A stretch of 64,000 nt of DNA, taken from positions 1,674,001-1,738,000 of the forward strand of contig NC_018214.1 in the NCBI RefSeq assembly GCF_000219625.1, in the 5' to 3' direction. Origin of the DNA: Zymoseptoria tritici IPO323 (lineage: Eukaryota; Ascomycota; Dothideomycetes; Mycosphaerellales; Mycosphaerellaceae). A model generated the notes under the pieces. That model made no database searches and was not told where the DNA came from. It worked only from the letters and a program-made list of their open reading frames with translations. This document shows, piece by piece, positions 10,050-20,652 of this stretch. Within the stretch, counting starts at the first letter, position 1; every line of letters begins with the position of its first letter. The translations under genes and the position numbers were made by a program.

Positions 10050-12056
10050 TCATGCAATCACGGCATCAAGCATCGCATCCAAGTAAACATCATACCACTC
10101 CTTCCCCTCCCTCCCAACCAGCGCATCAACCATCGCCTTCGCCACCTCCTGTTCCCCACCAACCTTCCCCTTCCCACCCTCCTTCTCCCTCCACACCTCC
10201 TCCGCCTTCCTCGCCGCCGTCCGAATCGCCTTCTCCTCATCCTCATCTCCATACAAATCACACCTCTCACACTCCCCACACCTCCCGCCCGCCGGTCGAA
10301 AATGCTGACAGAAATGTCCATACCCTTCCTTACTCGTGATTTCCTGCCGACAAATATAACACATGGTGTACCCGCAATTGCAGACAAGTTTGTTGCAGCC
10401 CGAAGCTTTGACGAAGCTGAGCATGCATTTCGGACAGGTGCGTTTGACGGCCGCCGTGGCGGAGGCTTCGATCGCGTGGCGGAGGGAGGATTTTTCGGAC
10501 TCGAAGCAGATGTGTGGGTCGCGCCAGGCGGCGGTACAGCGCGTGCAGGAGACTTGAGCGCACGTGGGGGATTGGCAGTGGAAGCGGAAACCGCGGCGAG
10601 CGCGGTGGATGCGGGCGAGGGAGTTGGCGAAAAGAGTGCGGAGGGGTGGGATGAGGGGTATGAGGAGGCTGAGGGCGAGGGAGAGGATGATGAGGGGTAG
10701 AGTGAAGATTGAGAGGAGAGTGAGGAAGGAAGTGAATATGATTTGAACGGCTGGATTTGCTTTAGTGGCGACGTGGCGCCACACAGCCATGGGATGCCGG
10801 AGTCGAGCAGGCGGGACTTCATCGATTTCGGCATAGCTGCAGAACGGACAGCGTTGGAGTGGGAGATGGCATTGGAGGAGAACGTCGGTGGTAATGCGGG
10901 CTTGAAAGTCATGCCATGCGTCTTCGTTGTCGCTGCCTTGAGTGAGAGCACGCTTGACGAGCTCACCTGGCATGCAGCCTGTGCATTCTTCAGTGGCTGG
11001 CGCGAAGCAGCGAACGGTCGCTCGTCTCAGATCTGCTGTTCGTGACCAGCCTTGGCCGTACAGTGCTTCATTGACCGTTCTGCGGATGCAGTCCAAGCAG
11101 AGAAAGTGGCAGCCATCATCGCAGCAGGCAATCTTCTCGAATGGGACTGATGTATAGCAACACTCGCAATCGAATAGTGCTTCAGCGTTCTCCGCCTCTG
11201 CTTCGTTGATCCTGCTTGCTTCGCGAAAGTCTGCGATCATGCGATCTTGCCTTTGCCGCGACACGATCGGGCCGACGAATAGATCGTAAAGTTCTCTGTC
11301 CAGATCTTCATCTCCTGTCCGTCGTAAAGCCGGCGTAGCCTGCCCGTCGGCATCGCCCGTGGGCTGCCACGTAATAAAAGGATGACCATCAGCTATACTT
11401 GAAGTCGACCGTTTCGGCCAGAATGAGGATAGTGAGAATCGCCAGGATTTGCTAGCCACCTGTTGTAACACCGGTCGTGCCAGAGTGTAGCAGAAGTTCT
11501 GCTCAGCCAGCACGCCTTTGATGATGGAATGGCTCAGATTCCTAAACTCCAAGTACAAAACATGCTTGACAGCCTTTTTGTAGCTCTCACTTCGGAAGAG
11601 GTCCTCATGCTCCAAATCAGGTCCAGACGGTACCGGTCGTCCATCTCTCATCCGCTCTCGTCGTCCCCTTCGAAGTTTGACTGTCTCTGACCTCGCTTGA
11701 GTTTGCGCCTTGGTCGGAATGCGATACCGTCCCTGCACCCATTTGGCCTTTTTCTGCAGGAGGTGCTCGGTCACAACTTGCAGCCTACTGTCCGGTCCAA
11801 CGCTGACGAGCATCTCGCGGAAAACTTCGGGCTGCACATCCGGGAAGACATCGACCAATGCAGACAGCGCAGCATTCAAATCCGCCAGGTCTGGTTCCGT
11901 GGCTTCCGTGCGAGGTAGAGATGGGTCGAATAGCGGCGTAATTGTGCTGTCGTGTGAGCTGGAAGAATCATTCCCAGCATTCCTGAAAGGTCGGAAGAAG
12001 TCTGCCTTGTTCTTCCATAGACGACCCGGTTTGGGAAGCGGCGGGACGTGGTCCAT
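10050..12056 (-). CDS. RING-between-RING E3 ligase, RNF216/TRIAD3-like
   Basis: One 668-residue exon from ATG 12056. A CUE-like ubiquitin-binding segment (about 48-105, with VFPDVQPEVFREML) precedes RING1 (about 294-345, starting CECC). Next come an IBR half, a strongly hydrophobic stretch (about 435-475), a second Cys/His block (CQSPTCAQVSCTRC) and RING2 (about 538-575, CPKC...GCNKLVCNCG). The Cys of LVC is the expected thioester cysteine of RBR ligases. A final Cys-rich CGECERCDLYG element and a charged helix close the protein, as in RNF216. The hydrophobic insertion between the two IBR parts is unusual and suggests membrane attachment. The 3' end lies 106 bp from that of RRN11 (convergent). 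Confidence 0.88.
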   Translation of the reverse strand: MDHVPPLPKPGRLWKNKADFFRPFRNAGNDSSSSHDSTITPLFDPSLPRTEATEPDLADLNAALSALVDVFPDVQPEVFREMLVSVGPDSRLQVVTEHLLQKKAKWVQGRYRIPTKAQTQARSETVKLRRGRRERMRDGRPVPSGPDLEHEDLFRSESYKKAVKHVLYLEFRNLSHSIIKGVLAEQNFCYTLARPVLQQVASKSWRFSLSSFWPKRSTSSIADGHPFITWQPTGDADGQATPALRRTGDEDLDRELYDLFVGPIVSRQRQDRMIADFREASRINEAEAENAEALFDCECCYTSVPFEKIACCDDGCHFLCLDCIRRTVNEALYGQGWSRTADLRRATVRCFAPATEECTGCMPGELVKRALTQGSDNEDAWHDFQARITTDVLLQCHLPLQRCPFCSYAEIDEVPPARLRHPMAVWRHVATKANPAVQIIFTSFLTLLSIFTLPLIILSLALSLLIPLIPPLRTLFANSLARIHRARRGFRFHCQSPTCAQVSCTRCTAAWRDPHICFESEKSSLRHAIEASATAAVKRTCPKCMLSFVKASGCNKLVCNCGYTMCYICRQEITSKEGYGHFCQHFRPAGGRCGECERCDLYGDEDEEKAIRTAARKAEEVWREKEGGKGKVGGEQEVAKAMVDALVGREGKEWYDVYLDAMLDAVIA

Positions 12057-12736
12057 ATTTCAGAGAGGCCGCCCGGCAATGCGGATGCTGAGCTAGAATG
12101 CTTACTGGATTGAGGCCGGCCAGTCGCATAGCTTTGCTGGTTGTTGCAAAGGCTTCGGCGCCTGCATAGCCTCAGTGAGATGATGGAAGCGGGATGAAGC
12201 TTGGAGAATTCATGCTGATGGTGGTTGATGGAAAGGTCGGGCAGCTTTCGTGGTCGTACCGGCGTCACATTGCTGCCCCGCGGTTTTGAAACACGCTCAA
12301 GTTCCTCCCGGCAGCACTGCAACCACGACTAACAGCCACAGAATCAACTGGTACAAGAACTCATATCACACATGTGAACGAAAGAACAATTGGAGGGGGT
12401 CCAAGTGGAAGAGATATGTATATCGAGGTGACTTGGGCATGGCAAAGAATCTGGCCAGTGGATGAGGTAGCACCACTAGCGCGTGTCTGCATTCAAGAAA
12501 CTGAGACAATTGCCCGGCTGACTACGTGCAGCGGGAACATGCATTGGGGGTGTAGCAGCATTGCTGCGGAATTATGTGAGCCGTCTGCTGCTACATCTCA
12601 ATTCTCATCGTACATTTCGTCTCGTCCTGGACCTCATCAGTCGGATCGAGGTCTCTTTAGAGAACTAGTCTGATGGCCAGGCGATGAATGACAGCAACCT
12701 GAACTTTTCAACACGCAAGAGACATCTCGGATCTCC
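12057..12736. other. Intergenic: RBR gene promoter and Ddi1 3' flank
   Basis: Both neighbours read leftward, so this holds the RBR promoter and the 3' UTR of the Ddi1 gene. No convincing gene, RNA or repeat was seen. Confidence 0.45.
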
Positions 12737-14271
12737 TCATCCTTGAAACAGCAGACCCGCCGCATACTCAACGTTGCCTCCACATGCGTCCAGTGCAGCG
12801 ATGGCTTCCTGACGTGAAAAGCCTAGGCCCTGCAACTGCTCGATCGCTTCTTTTGGATGAGCCGAAGCCGCAGGGGCAGGGCTTTGAGTCGAGGCGGAAG
12901 GCGTATTGCTGACGGGCGCTTTCGAACTCGAGCCGGCGCCCAGTGTTTGTCCTTGGCCTTGGAATGGTCCTCTGGCGGCGGACGAGGATGCTGCCGCGGA
13001 TGTGCCTGCGGGCTTGACGGTCCCCGATTGCGCGCCAATCTCAGTACCGTTCGGACCGGAGATAGTTGGCTCGCTCTGTTGCGCGTCCTCGAGAAATTTG
13101 GGTAAGTCGGCCTCTCCGAGAAAGTCCACTTCGTTGCCATCACCAAAGATCAGCTTGTTTTGGCGAAGGTCGATGATGCCCTGGAAGCGTTTGAGCATAT
13201 CAAGCCCTAGCAGGAGGTCGACGTCCTTGCCTTCCATGACCGTGAAAGAGCAGGACATGGTAGAGTTGCCGATTTTGATGTCTGCTGAGTGGACCCGGCC
13301 GAGGATCTGTGCGGTACCAACACCCTTTGCGACACCAGAGTAACGCCTGTCGATGAGACGCATGATGCCGCAAGTTTCGGCGCATGAGGGTGACATGATT
13401 GTGGTTTGGGCGCCCGAGTCGACGAAAGCTTTGACCGGATGCTTGTTTACCTCAACTGGGACGTAAAGCATGGTCACTCGTCCGAAGACTGGAAAATAAG
13501 TCAGCATCAAGTATCAACGGCTCCATGCCATGACCAACATACCTTCCGGGTTGTGCTCGTACGCAAACTGAAGATTCTCCTGCACTGATTCTTGTCGGAT
13601 CATCTCCTCGATCTTGCGCTGAGCCTCAATATTGAATGGATCCTCGTTCAACAACCGCATTTGCTCCAGTCTCTCCCTCTCCCTGTTCTCATCTTCGCGA
13701 TTCATCTCCAACCAAACATCACGAAAGCGATTGCTGTCGTTGATAGCTTCTGCCAATGCAGGACGCTGCTCCCTCACTTGTGCCATGGCTGCCGGACTTC
13801 CTAGAATGCTCAACCGTGTGGTTTCGATCTCCTGCACATTCGAGCCTAGCCCTCTCCGCTGCTGCTGCTGCTGCGGCTGAGCGCGCCGTTGTGTCCCCAT
13901 GCTGTTCTGATTTGTTTGTTCCTGACGCATGAGCATAGCAATCATGTCACCATCCTGTATTCCCACCTCCTCTAAAGTCTTATCGTCGCCTTGAATGGTC
14001 TGGTTGTTGAGGAAGAATTGTTGAGAGGCTTGCGGTATGCTTGTCTCGGCGTTGACGAAGCCTTTGAGATCACCGACAGACAAGCCGGGAGGGAGGTCCA
14101 GCGTGAGCAGCTCTTGATCGAGGGCATGGTTCGGAGCGATGATAGATATGGTGATGCGAGGCCTGTACGATTGTGACAAACGGTCAGCATATTCGGCACA
14201 GGAGTTTCACAAGAACGGTTTGATCGTGAGACGGGCTCCCAACTGTGCCGTGGAGACAGCGGTACTGACAT
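12737..14271 (-). CDS. DDI1: DNA damage-inducible protein 1 (ubiquitin shuttle, aspartic protease fold)
   Basis: Three exons give 457 residues: 14271-14270 (AT of the start codon), 14162-13543 and 13488-12737. Intron 2 (13489-13542, 54 bp, GTATGT...CAG) restores the conserved NPEVFGRVTMLYV junction. Intron 1 (14163-14269, GTCAGT...ACAG) is inferred: it completes AT+G and gives MPRITISII. Domains: N-terminal ubiquitin-like (about 1-75), helical region (about 150-205), retroviral-protease-like domain with catalytic DSGA near 240, and C-terminal UBA (about 415-455, ending AAGLLFQG). Ddi1 delivers ubiquitinated clients to, and cleaves them near, the proteasome. The remaining doubt is the tiny first coding exon. 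Confidence 0.9.
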
Positions 14272-15184
14272 TTTTGGGTTGCTCCAGAAGTTGGAGTCCT
14301 TGCTGCGGTTCGGTGTTCTGTATGCAGGTGAAGCTGAATCAGGTTGGTCGGTGGAATGCGAAGTAGCACACCCGGCGGAGAGTGGATTGAGGGGTTGAGG
14401 AACGGAGGAACGGTCACGATGTTTGATGCGAGGATGATGATGGTCGGTCTGCTTGTGATTGTGATGGTGATGCGAGTGACGGGAATGATGATGAAGTGAG
14501 CGTTACCTCATCGGTTGGAGGGCACGGAGGAAGCAGGTCATAACTGATGAGGTAGGTGGTCGTACTTTTGCCAGCGGAGATGTCACCAGAAGCGTGATTT
14601 TCACAGAAGAGCGGTAAGCGAGTCGTGAAGTGTCCGGGTGTCTACAATGCAATGCGCTCTCAGCGTGGTAGAACGTGAAGTAAGGTAAGGTAGAAGCATC
14701 GCAGGGTGTGTGTGGTGCTCCATCCATGCTGCAGCTTCCCAGACGCCAGACGCCAGACGCCCCTCCAAAAACCACATCATCGTCGTGCTCGGCGCGCCCA
14801 ACGGCCCGTCTGTCCGCTCTGCCGGGTCGCTGACATTTGACAGCTGAGTGAATGACTGAATGTGTATTAGGTACATATCAAGAAGCCATATTTCTGAGGA
14901 CGACATTCAGCCAGGAACGACCAGAGCCATCTATGAGGAAAGACGTTAGTTCCGCACTTGATCCAGGAACTGCCATTCTCGTGCGCCTGCCTCGTGGCCA
15001 ACCTGGTACCGTCCTCGGGCACTGCTGCTGTTTGTACGACTAGCTCCCCTACTACCGCACGTCACTCACCCGTCCAACCAGGATAATCTCGTCTCACGGG
15101 TTACACAAGCCTTGCTCTCGAACCGGACTATAAGTGCTGTAGCCTACCGACATTGTGGAAGTCTTCACCGTCTTCAACACCGTC
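14272..15184. promoter_or_regulatory. Bidirectional spacer, DDI1 and PAA1-like gene
   Basis: 913 bases between divergent starts. Contains short purine/pyrimidine-rich stretches and a direct doublet of CCAGACG near 14745-14760, but no gene. It presumably carries both promoters and 5' UTRs. Confidence 0.4.
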
Positions 15185-16156
15185 ATGCCTCGGGACCTCT
15201 CCGCACTCGCCAAAGAAAGCAACATTGGGGCTCTGCCGACTTCAAGAAAGCCCACCGCCAACGACGATGCCTATGAGGAGCCCATGTCGGCCGATGACGA
15301 GAGCCAAATGATCGACGAGCTGTCAGAGCGCCATAACAGCAAGCTGGACGAACTCCACCCTTACACACAAACACTTTCAACGGCTGACGTCGAAAGCTGT
15401 GTTCTTCTGGAGAACGCCGCGTTCCCTCCAAACGAACGAGCCTCACGAGAAAAGGTGAGTAGGTACTGTGTGGAACACCTCTTGCTGCATGCGTTGGTGC
15501 ATCCAATTCTCGCGCGACGTTTCTCTGAACCTGCACGACATTTCATGTTCCCACTTTTCCGCAGGCCCATCATGCTGTGCAACACCGACGTTCCGTTCTT
15601 CACTTTCTGCATACTCCATCTCGGACAAAGCCACAACATTCTGACATCTCCACTTGAACAGTTTCAATACCGCCTCAAAAATTGCGGCGAACTGAGCTTA
15701 GGAATCTTCACATCTCAAGAGACTTCCGATGCCGTCACAGCAGAAACCGCAGCGCCTGTGTATTCAGGTGCTCCCGAGAGAAAAGCGGTTCTCCTAGGCC
15801 ACATCCTTGCCACCAAATCCACAAACACGACCGTGACCGATGGCGACATGGCGGTGCCATCAGACACCCCAGACGCTCAAGGCGGCCACAACCACGAAGG
15901 CCGCACGATCTGCATCCACAGCATCGCCGTCTTACCCGAGTATCAACGTCGCGGCTTGGGTTCGACGCTGCTCAAGGCGTATCTGCAGCGTATGGACAGC
16001 CATGGCGTGGCGGATCGGGTGGCGCTCATTGCCCACGATCATCTCATTCCGTACTATGAGAAGTTCGGATTTGTGAATCAGGGTGAGAGCAAGGCGCAGT
16101 TTGGCGGCGGCGGTTGGTTCGATATGGTGCTCGAGTTCGAGTACGACAATCATTGA
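15185..16156 (+). CDS. GNAT arylalkylamine/polyamine N-acetyltransferase, PAA1-like
   Basis: Two exons, 15185-15454 and 15662-16156, encode 254 residues. The ATG at 15185 is the first in frame. The 207-bp intron (GTGAGT...CAG) splits the conserved FPPNERASREK and FQYRLKNCGELSLG blocks, exactly contiguous in AANAT/Paa1 proteins. Later motifs are IHSIAVLPEYQRRGLG (acetyl-CoA pyrophosphate loop, about residues 180-196) and IPYYEKFGF (the C-terminal Tyr of this family). It transfers acetyl from acetyl-CoA to arylalkylamines or polyamines in the cytosol. The intron is a multiple of three with no stop, so retention would add 69 residues. The 3' end converges on the arrestin gene (138 bp gap). Confidence 0.88.
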   Translation: MPRDLSALAKESNIGALPTSRKPTANDDAYEEPMSADDESQMIDELSERHNSKLDELHPYTQTLSTADVESCVLLENAAFPPNERASREKVSRYCVEHLLLHALVHPILARRFSEPARHFMFPLFRRPIMLCNTDVPFFTFCILHLGQSHNILTSPLEQFQYRLKNCGELSLGIFTSQETSDAVTAETAAPVYSGAPERKAVLLGHILATKSTNTTVTDGDMAVPSDTPDAQGGHNHEGRTICIHSIAVLPEYQRRGLGSTLLKAYLQRMDSHGVADRVALIAHDHLIPYYEKFGFVNQGESKAQFGGGGWFDMVLEFEYDNH

Positions 16157-16294
16157 AGGCGCTGGGAGTGGCTTACTTCGAGACCGTATGTCCCAAATCC
16201 TCCACTACTAGGCTTGTTTCGTCGAGGAGTCTCGTCCAGTGATATGCCGCATTGGACGGATCATGCAGTCAGTTTCAATGCGATGCGATCTTGT

Positions 16295-17622
16295 CTACCC
16301 GTCCACGGCCTTCGTGACTGCGGGAGGCGCTGCTTCGATTTCATGATAAGCCGGCAAGTCTGCGTCTTCGTCCTCACCTCGGTCAATTTGAGACGGGCCA
16401 GCCTCTACTGTCTCTTCGTAATCGTATGGGACCGCGTCCGAGGGACGGGGCAACATCACCACGGGAAATATCCGACTGAAGTCAACCCGTTGTTCTGCAA
16501 TCTTGAGGCTGACATTGACACGGAGGTGATATGATCTCGCGACCAGGGTATGAGAGAACGTGCTGGTGTGACCCAAGATCTTGTCCGTTTGTACGGTCGC
16601 GGTGTAGTCGTTGGCTTTTGACAGGAAAAAGGGATTGGCTGGATCCGCTTTCCATACCAATTTCTGCGCCGTCATGCTATCGGAACAGGTCGATGAAGCC
16701 AGCAGACGTCCACTGGTATCCACGATTGTGTCAGCGATGAGATCCGTCTTGACCGACACGAGACTGATGTCCGGGATGAAAGTTGCAGTCGTCTCCAAGT
16801 CCGAGCGCCGCAGCGTTATTACAAACGCTGGAGTAAAGCCAGGGTAGATGTATTGCAGTTCGGTACAGCTTAATCGGCACGCGAATGTTGGGTAGTTGTT
16901 CGACTTAAAGGCGGCCTTTGTCTTTGCTCTGAAACCTGACGGCCTCTCTGCCTCGGGCAACAAGTTTGAGTGTTGAACGACAGACTTGTGGTGAAAGGTC
17001 GTGACGGGAGTTGAGAACACGCTAGGCGGTGGTCTGGGATAGTCAAGCCGGACGATGGGTTCCGAGTAGTTCCAGTCGGCATAGCTCGTCTTGATATCGA
17101 TACCGGGCATATGAAATTTACACCCAACGCGATACGAGATGGCGCAATCCACCTTGTCAGGATAGTCGGAGAAGTAGAGGCTGAAGGAGGGTGGTAATGC
17201 AACGCCATTGACTGTATCCGGGAAGTTGATCGTAAACGGAAATTCGTACTTCTGGCCCTTGAGATCGCATTCCATCAGCCATTGCCACATCGCCTCTTCA
17301 TCCATTGGAAATGACTCACCACTTCTGCTTTGAACGATCCATCGAAGATCTCGAAAGCCTGCCTGAACAAAGGCGCGCCGCAGTCGGTTGCAAATTCTCG
17401 ATCTCGTTTGACCGATATCTTGATCTTGCCCCTTAGAGTAGCCTCGAGTTTGAGTGGTCCGAAGAGGTCCGCGGTGGCCACACTGGACTTGAATAGAGAC
17501 TTGTAGGGCATATAGGACAAAATCACGTTGCCAGTGACTGCGTCCGCTGGTCCATAGTGGGGTTTCATGCCCCGATCAAGGACGACCTTGGCGGCCAGGC
17601 TGCCTAACTTCGCGTCCGCCAT
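16295..17622 (-). CDS. Arrestin-like trafficking adaptor
   Basis: Two exons, 17622-17320 and 17251-16295, give 419 residues. Two overlapping frames meet here; a 68-bp intron (GTGAGT...CAG, with a GCTGATG branch-like site) joins SFKAEV to KYEFPFTINFPD, the arrestin-N pattern in which a short basic strand leads into FPF/INFPD. Arrestin-N spans about 10-150; the C half (about 190-390) fits arrestin-C more weakly. Near the C-terminus is LPAY, an LPxY match of the type bound by Nedd4/Rsp5 WW domains. Such adaptors direct ubiquitination and endocytosis of plasma-membrane proteins. Which cargo it serves cannot be told. Confidence 0.78.
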
Positions 17623-17971
17623 GAGTGAGGTAGTCGGGGACCTGTCCGCGTCCAGGGACTTGCGGTCGATGGAATGGCACTCAAGTGAGCATTGGGACGT
17701 CTTGGATGGAATGCCACTGGCGCTCTCTGGAAGTTTATCAATGATAGAAACTTTGTTACATGACTAGTTCCGCTCAGGCGCCACGAGGAAAGAACGCCTT
17801 TCTCCAGCTGAGGTCGGGTGCGTAGAGGGTTATGTAAGCGAGCTTTTCGATTCCCGTCCTTTGCACGAAGTAATGTCCGGAGTGAAGGGGCTGCAAATGA
17901 AGGTAGATAGTTGCATGATGAATGCGCGACATCAGTAAAGTAACCCATCGAGACTGTTCCACTGCAACACA
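17623..17971. other. Intergenic: arrestin promoter and S28 3' flank
   Basis: 349 bases between two leftward genes; it would carry the arrestin promoter. Nothing else recognised. Confidence 0.4.
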
Positions 17972-19808
17972 TCACTGTGGTAGACTACCTCCAGGCCACT
18001 CCCCGACCCACTCCACCAACTGCGCCAAGACCTCCTCTTGCACCTTCTTCACACCCTCGTTGGCTTCGCCCTCCGGAATTAATAGATCACTGGCATGGAA
18101 CCCATGCGGCACGATCTTCACGGGCACTTCCGGAGTGTCCTTCAACGGTCCACCGGGGCGTGAATCGGCCGATCTAAAACAGAAGGGTAGAAGGGTCAGC
18201 AATGGCTCGAACACAGGGGTACAAGGGGTATGAGGATAGACTGAGACCTGCTGGCAGAGCCCGAGAGACAATCTCGGACAGCTACAGGCGTTCTGCCCTT
18301 CGGTTTTCTTACACGGTGATCTCCCTGAACGGGTCCGCCTCTCCGTTGACATAGATGAGACGGGAGGTGTTGACGGTCGTCCAGTCGCCGGTATAGTCGT
18401 TGACGATGTCTGGGGTGAGGCCCTTGGCGATGCCATATGTTTGACCATTAGGGCCAGTGGGAAACAAGGAGGCGCAATCTTTTATCTTGTAGTCTACCGT
18501 GATGTAGCGCGACACGATTGTTGGTATACCCGGAGGCGAGCCAGTCACCCAATCCTCGAAGGGCCAGCTGCAGACCTGCCACATGAATGAGATGTCATCG
18601 GCGTTGCTCAGGGACGTGTCCAATTTCTTAGGGTTGTCGCTACTCGAGGCGAAGCATTGGTAGTCGGTCTGATCCGGAGAGCACCCGAGGGACTGTCTGG
18701 CATCGGACCGACCGAGCTCTTTCCACCATCGAACATAGCCATTGAGAGCCGCCTCAACATCTGCGGGCGCTATGGCAGAGTCTTTGGTGTGGTTACTTGT
18801 GAGATAATCGCACCAGACGAGGAATACACTTCTCGGGTATTCATCGCCAACCTCCTTGTAAAAGTACCGATCGACCCAGCTATAGGCCCCATCCGCAAGA
18901 GCAGCCATAAAGTCATCGTTGCAAAGCTTGGCCGGGAACCCGAAACGGGCCTTCAGGTGGGTGACGTTTTGCTCCGTGCCATAGGTAAGAATGTTGTCGA
19001 TGTGATCGATCAACGTCGTGGCAACTCCACGACAGTCCTGCGGCATGTTCTCTTGGATCGGCGTCCAGTACTGCCAGAAGTCGACGAGGTTGTGTACAGT
19101 CGCACTCGACGCATAGTACGCCCAGAAGGTGCCCGAGAAAAGGGTCGCCGTCCAAGCTGCGAGAGCTCCCGCATACGACCCTCCAACCATCACCCAGGGC
19201 ACATCTACAGCGGTACTTCCACGACTAGCATCCTTGACAAAGGGCAGTTCGACAGTGCGTGCGAAGTACGTGAGATCTTTGAGCGAATTCTCCAGCGTCA
19301 GATACTTCATGTTCTCTGTTGTGAGATTGTCCACCGGAATCGATTTGCCGAAGTATCTGGAGAAGGTCAGAACGGTCAGCCATGGCAGACAAAAGAGGAG
19401 GGGACACCGTTTGAAGCCCGGCATGGTCCCATGAGTTCGCTGCAAGCCTCACCTGTGCTCCAGAATAACCATAGAAGCGCCGATCTTCTCCGCTATGACT
19501 CTGACCATGCTGTAGTTGAAGACTGTGTCAAGATAAATCTCCGCACCGAATTCGCCCGGGGTTTCAAAGACAACTGGTGATCCGGGTCCTTTCCAGAACG
19601 TGTTATCGAACCAGTATCGAGCAGGAAACGTGCCCAGACTGGGATTGTCATGATCAACGAGCTGTGCGAATTCAAAGTGCTGAACGCCGGGCGCATCCGT
19701 TCCCTCATCTCTCCGGACATGTGTGAATCGATTTTAGGATGCCGGGATTGACCTCCGTACCGCGAAGGCCTCCGTCGCCAACACGGCGAGTATGAGGATG
19801 GACAGCAT
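17972..19808 (-). CDS. Secreted serine peptidase, family S28 (prolyl-type)
   Basis: Exons from 5' to 3': signal-peptide exon from ATG 19808 (MLSILILAVLATEAFA), an exon of about 19710-19453, then 19356-18313 and 18173-17972. Introns 19357-19452 (GTGAGG...CAG) and 18174-18312 (GTAAGA...TAG) keep frame across EHR-YFGKS and REITV-SADSRPGGP. The first intron (donor 19760 or 19752) is not resolved. The charge-relay residues are visible: Ser in GGSYAG, Asp in NGEADPFRE and His in VPHGFHASD. S28 enzymes are secreted acid-active peptidases that cleave after proline. N-glycosylation sequons are frequent. It could be a prolyl endopeptidase or a Pro-X carboxypeptidase. Confidence 0.85.
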
Positions 19809-20652
19809 TTCGTCCGAGCGAGAGCGGCGACGTTGCGTGGAATGAATATCTCAGTGAAGTGGCAGGAGCAAAGGTAAGACGTGCAGTCTTGCATTCAGAA
19901 TGTAATAAGATTGCATCTCTCAAGCATTATTATTACATCCCTGCAGTGGTTCCAGCCCGACAGATCCAGAGTCTGACACAAGAACATGACGATGGCGCCA
20001 GAATGATTCCACCAATACCTGCACCGGAGTGAGCATACAGACTCTGGACCAAAAGCACAAAGTAATGCCCGTCCCCTGAAGACAATACCGACTCCTCTAG
20101 TCATCAGTCCAATGCAGACTCGAGAAATCGTCGATTCTGGCCCGGAAGAGGATGTCGATTGAGTTCTCGGCGTAAGCACTACTCCCCGTATGCAGTCCAA
20201 AGTCTGTATGTATGGGGGATGTGGAAGAAACACAGGCCGGCTACCTACCGGAGGCATACTGCGTGATCAACAGTTCGCACTCAGTGTACCAATGAACGAG
20301 GACGCAAAAAACAGTCCAAGCATCCATGATGGACCTCAAAGGTAAATCTTGCAAAGGTAACGATGCCAATTCAGTCGGTGTATTTGATGATGAAGGAGGG
20401 AGGGAGCCAGGACAGGAACAATGGAAGAACCTAACGTCAGTCGGTCGTCGGGCAGAACTAAGCGAATGCTTAGCGTGAGTTTGTTTACAGGCACGCGTCT
20501 CGTCTTCCTATCCCACATCAAGCACATCCTGGTACCTTATTCTCTTTTGCTTCCGAATACATGGTATCATAGCTGGCTGCGTTTTTCAACATCCTAACAA
20601 GCAGAACTGTCTGGCCTGCTTCCCACACATCCTTTCAGATTCGGCAGTCTCC
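19809..20652. promoter_or_regulatory. Bidirectional spacer, S28 peptidase and CSM1
   Basis: 844 bases between divergent starts. Short frames at 19895-20527 show no family signature. It presumably contains both promoters. Confidence 0.4.

Noticed and set aside
10058..10966. 302-residue minus-strand frame rich in Ser/Arg
   Set aside because: Out-of-frame shadow of the RBR ligase coding region.
17275..17320. Apparent frameshift between two arrestin frames
   Set aside because: A 68-bp GT-AG intron with a branch-like site joins the frames cleanly.
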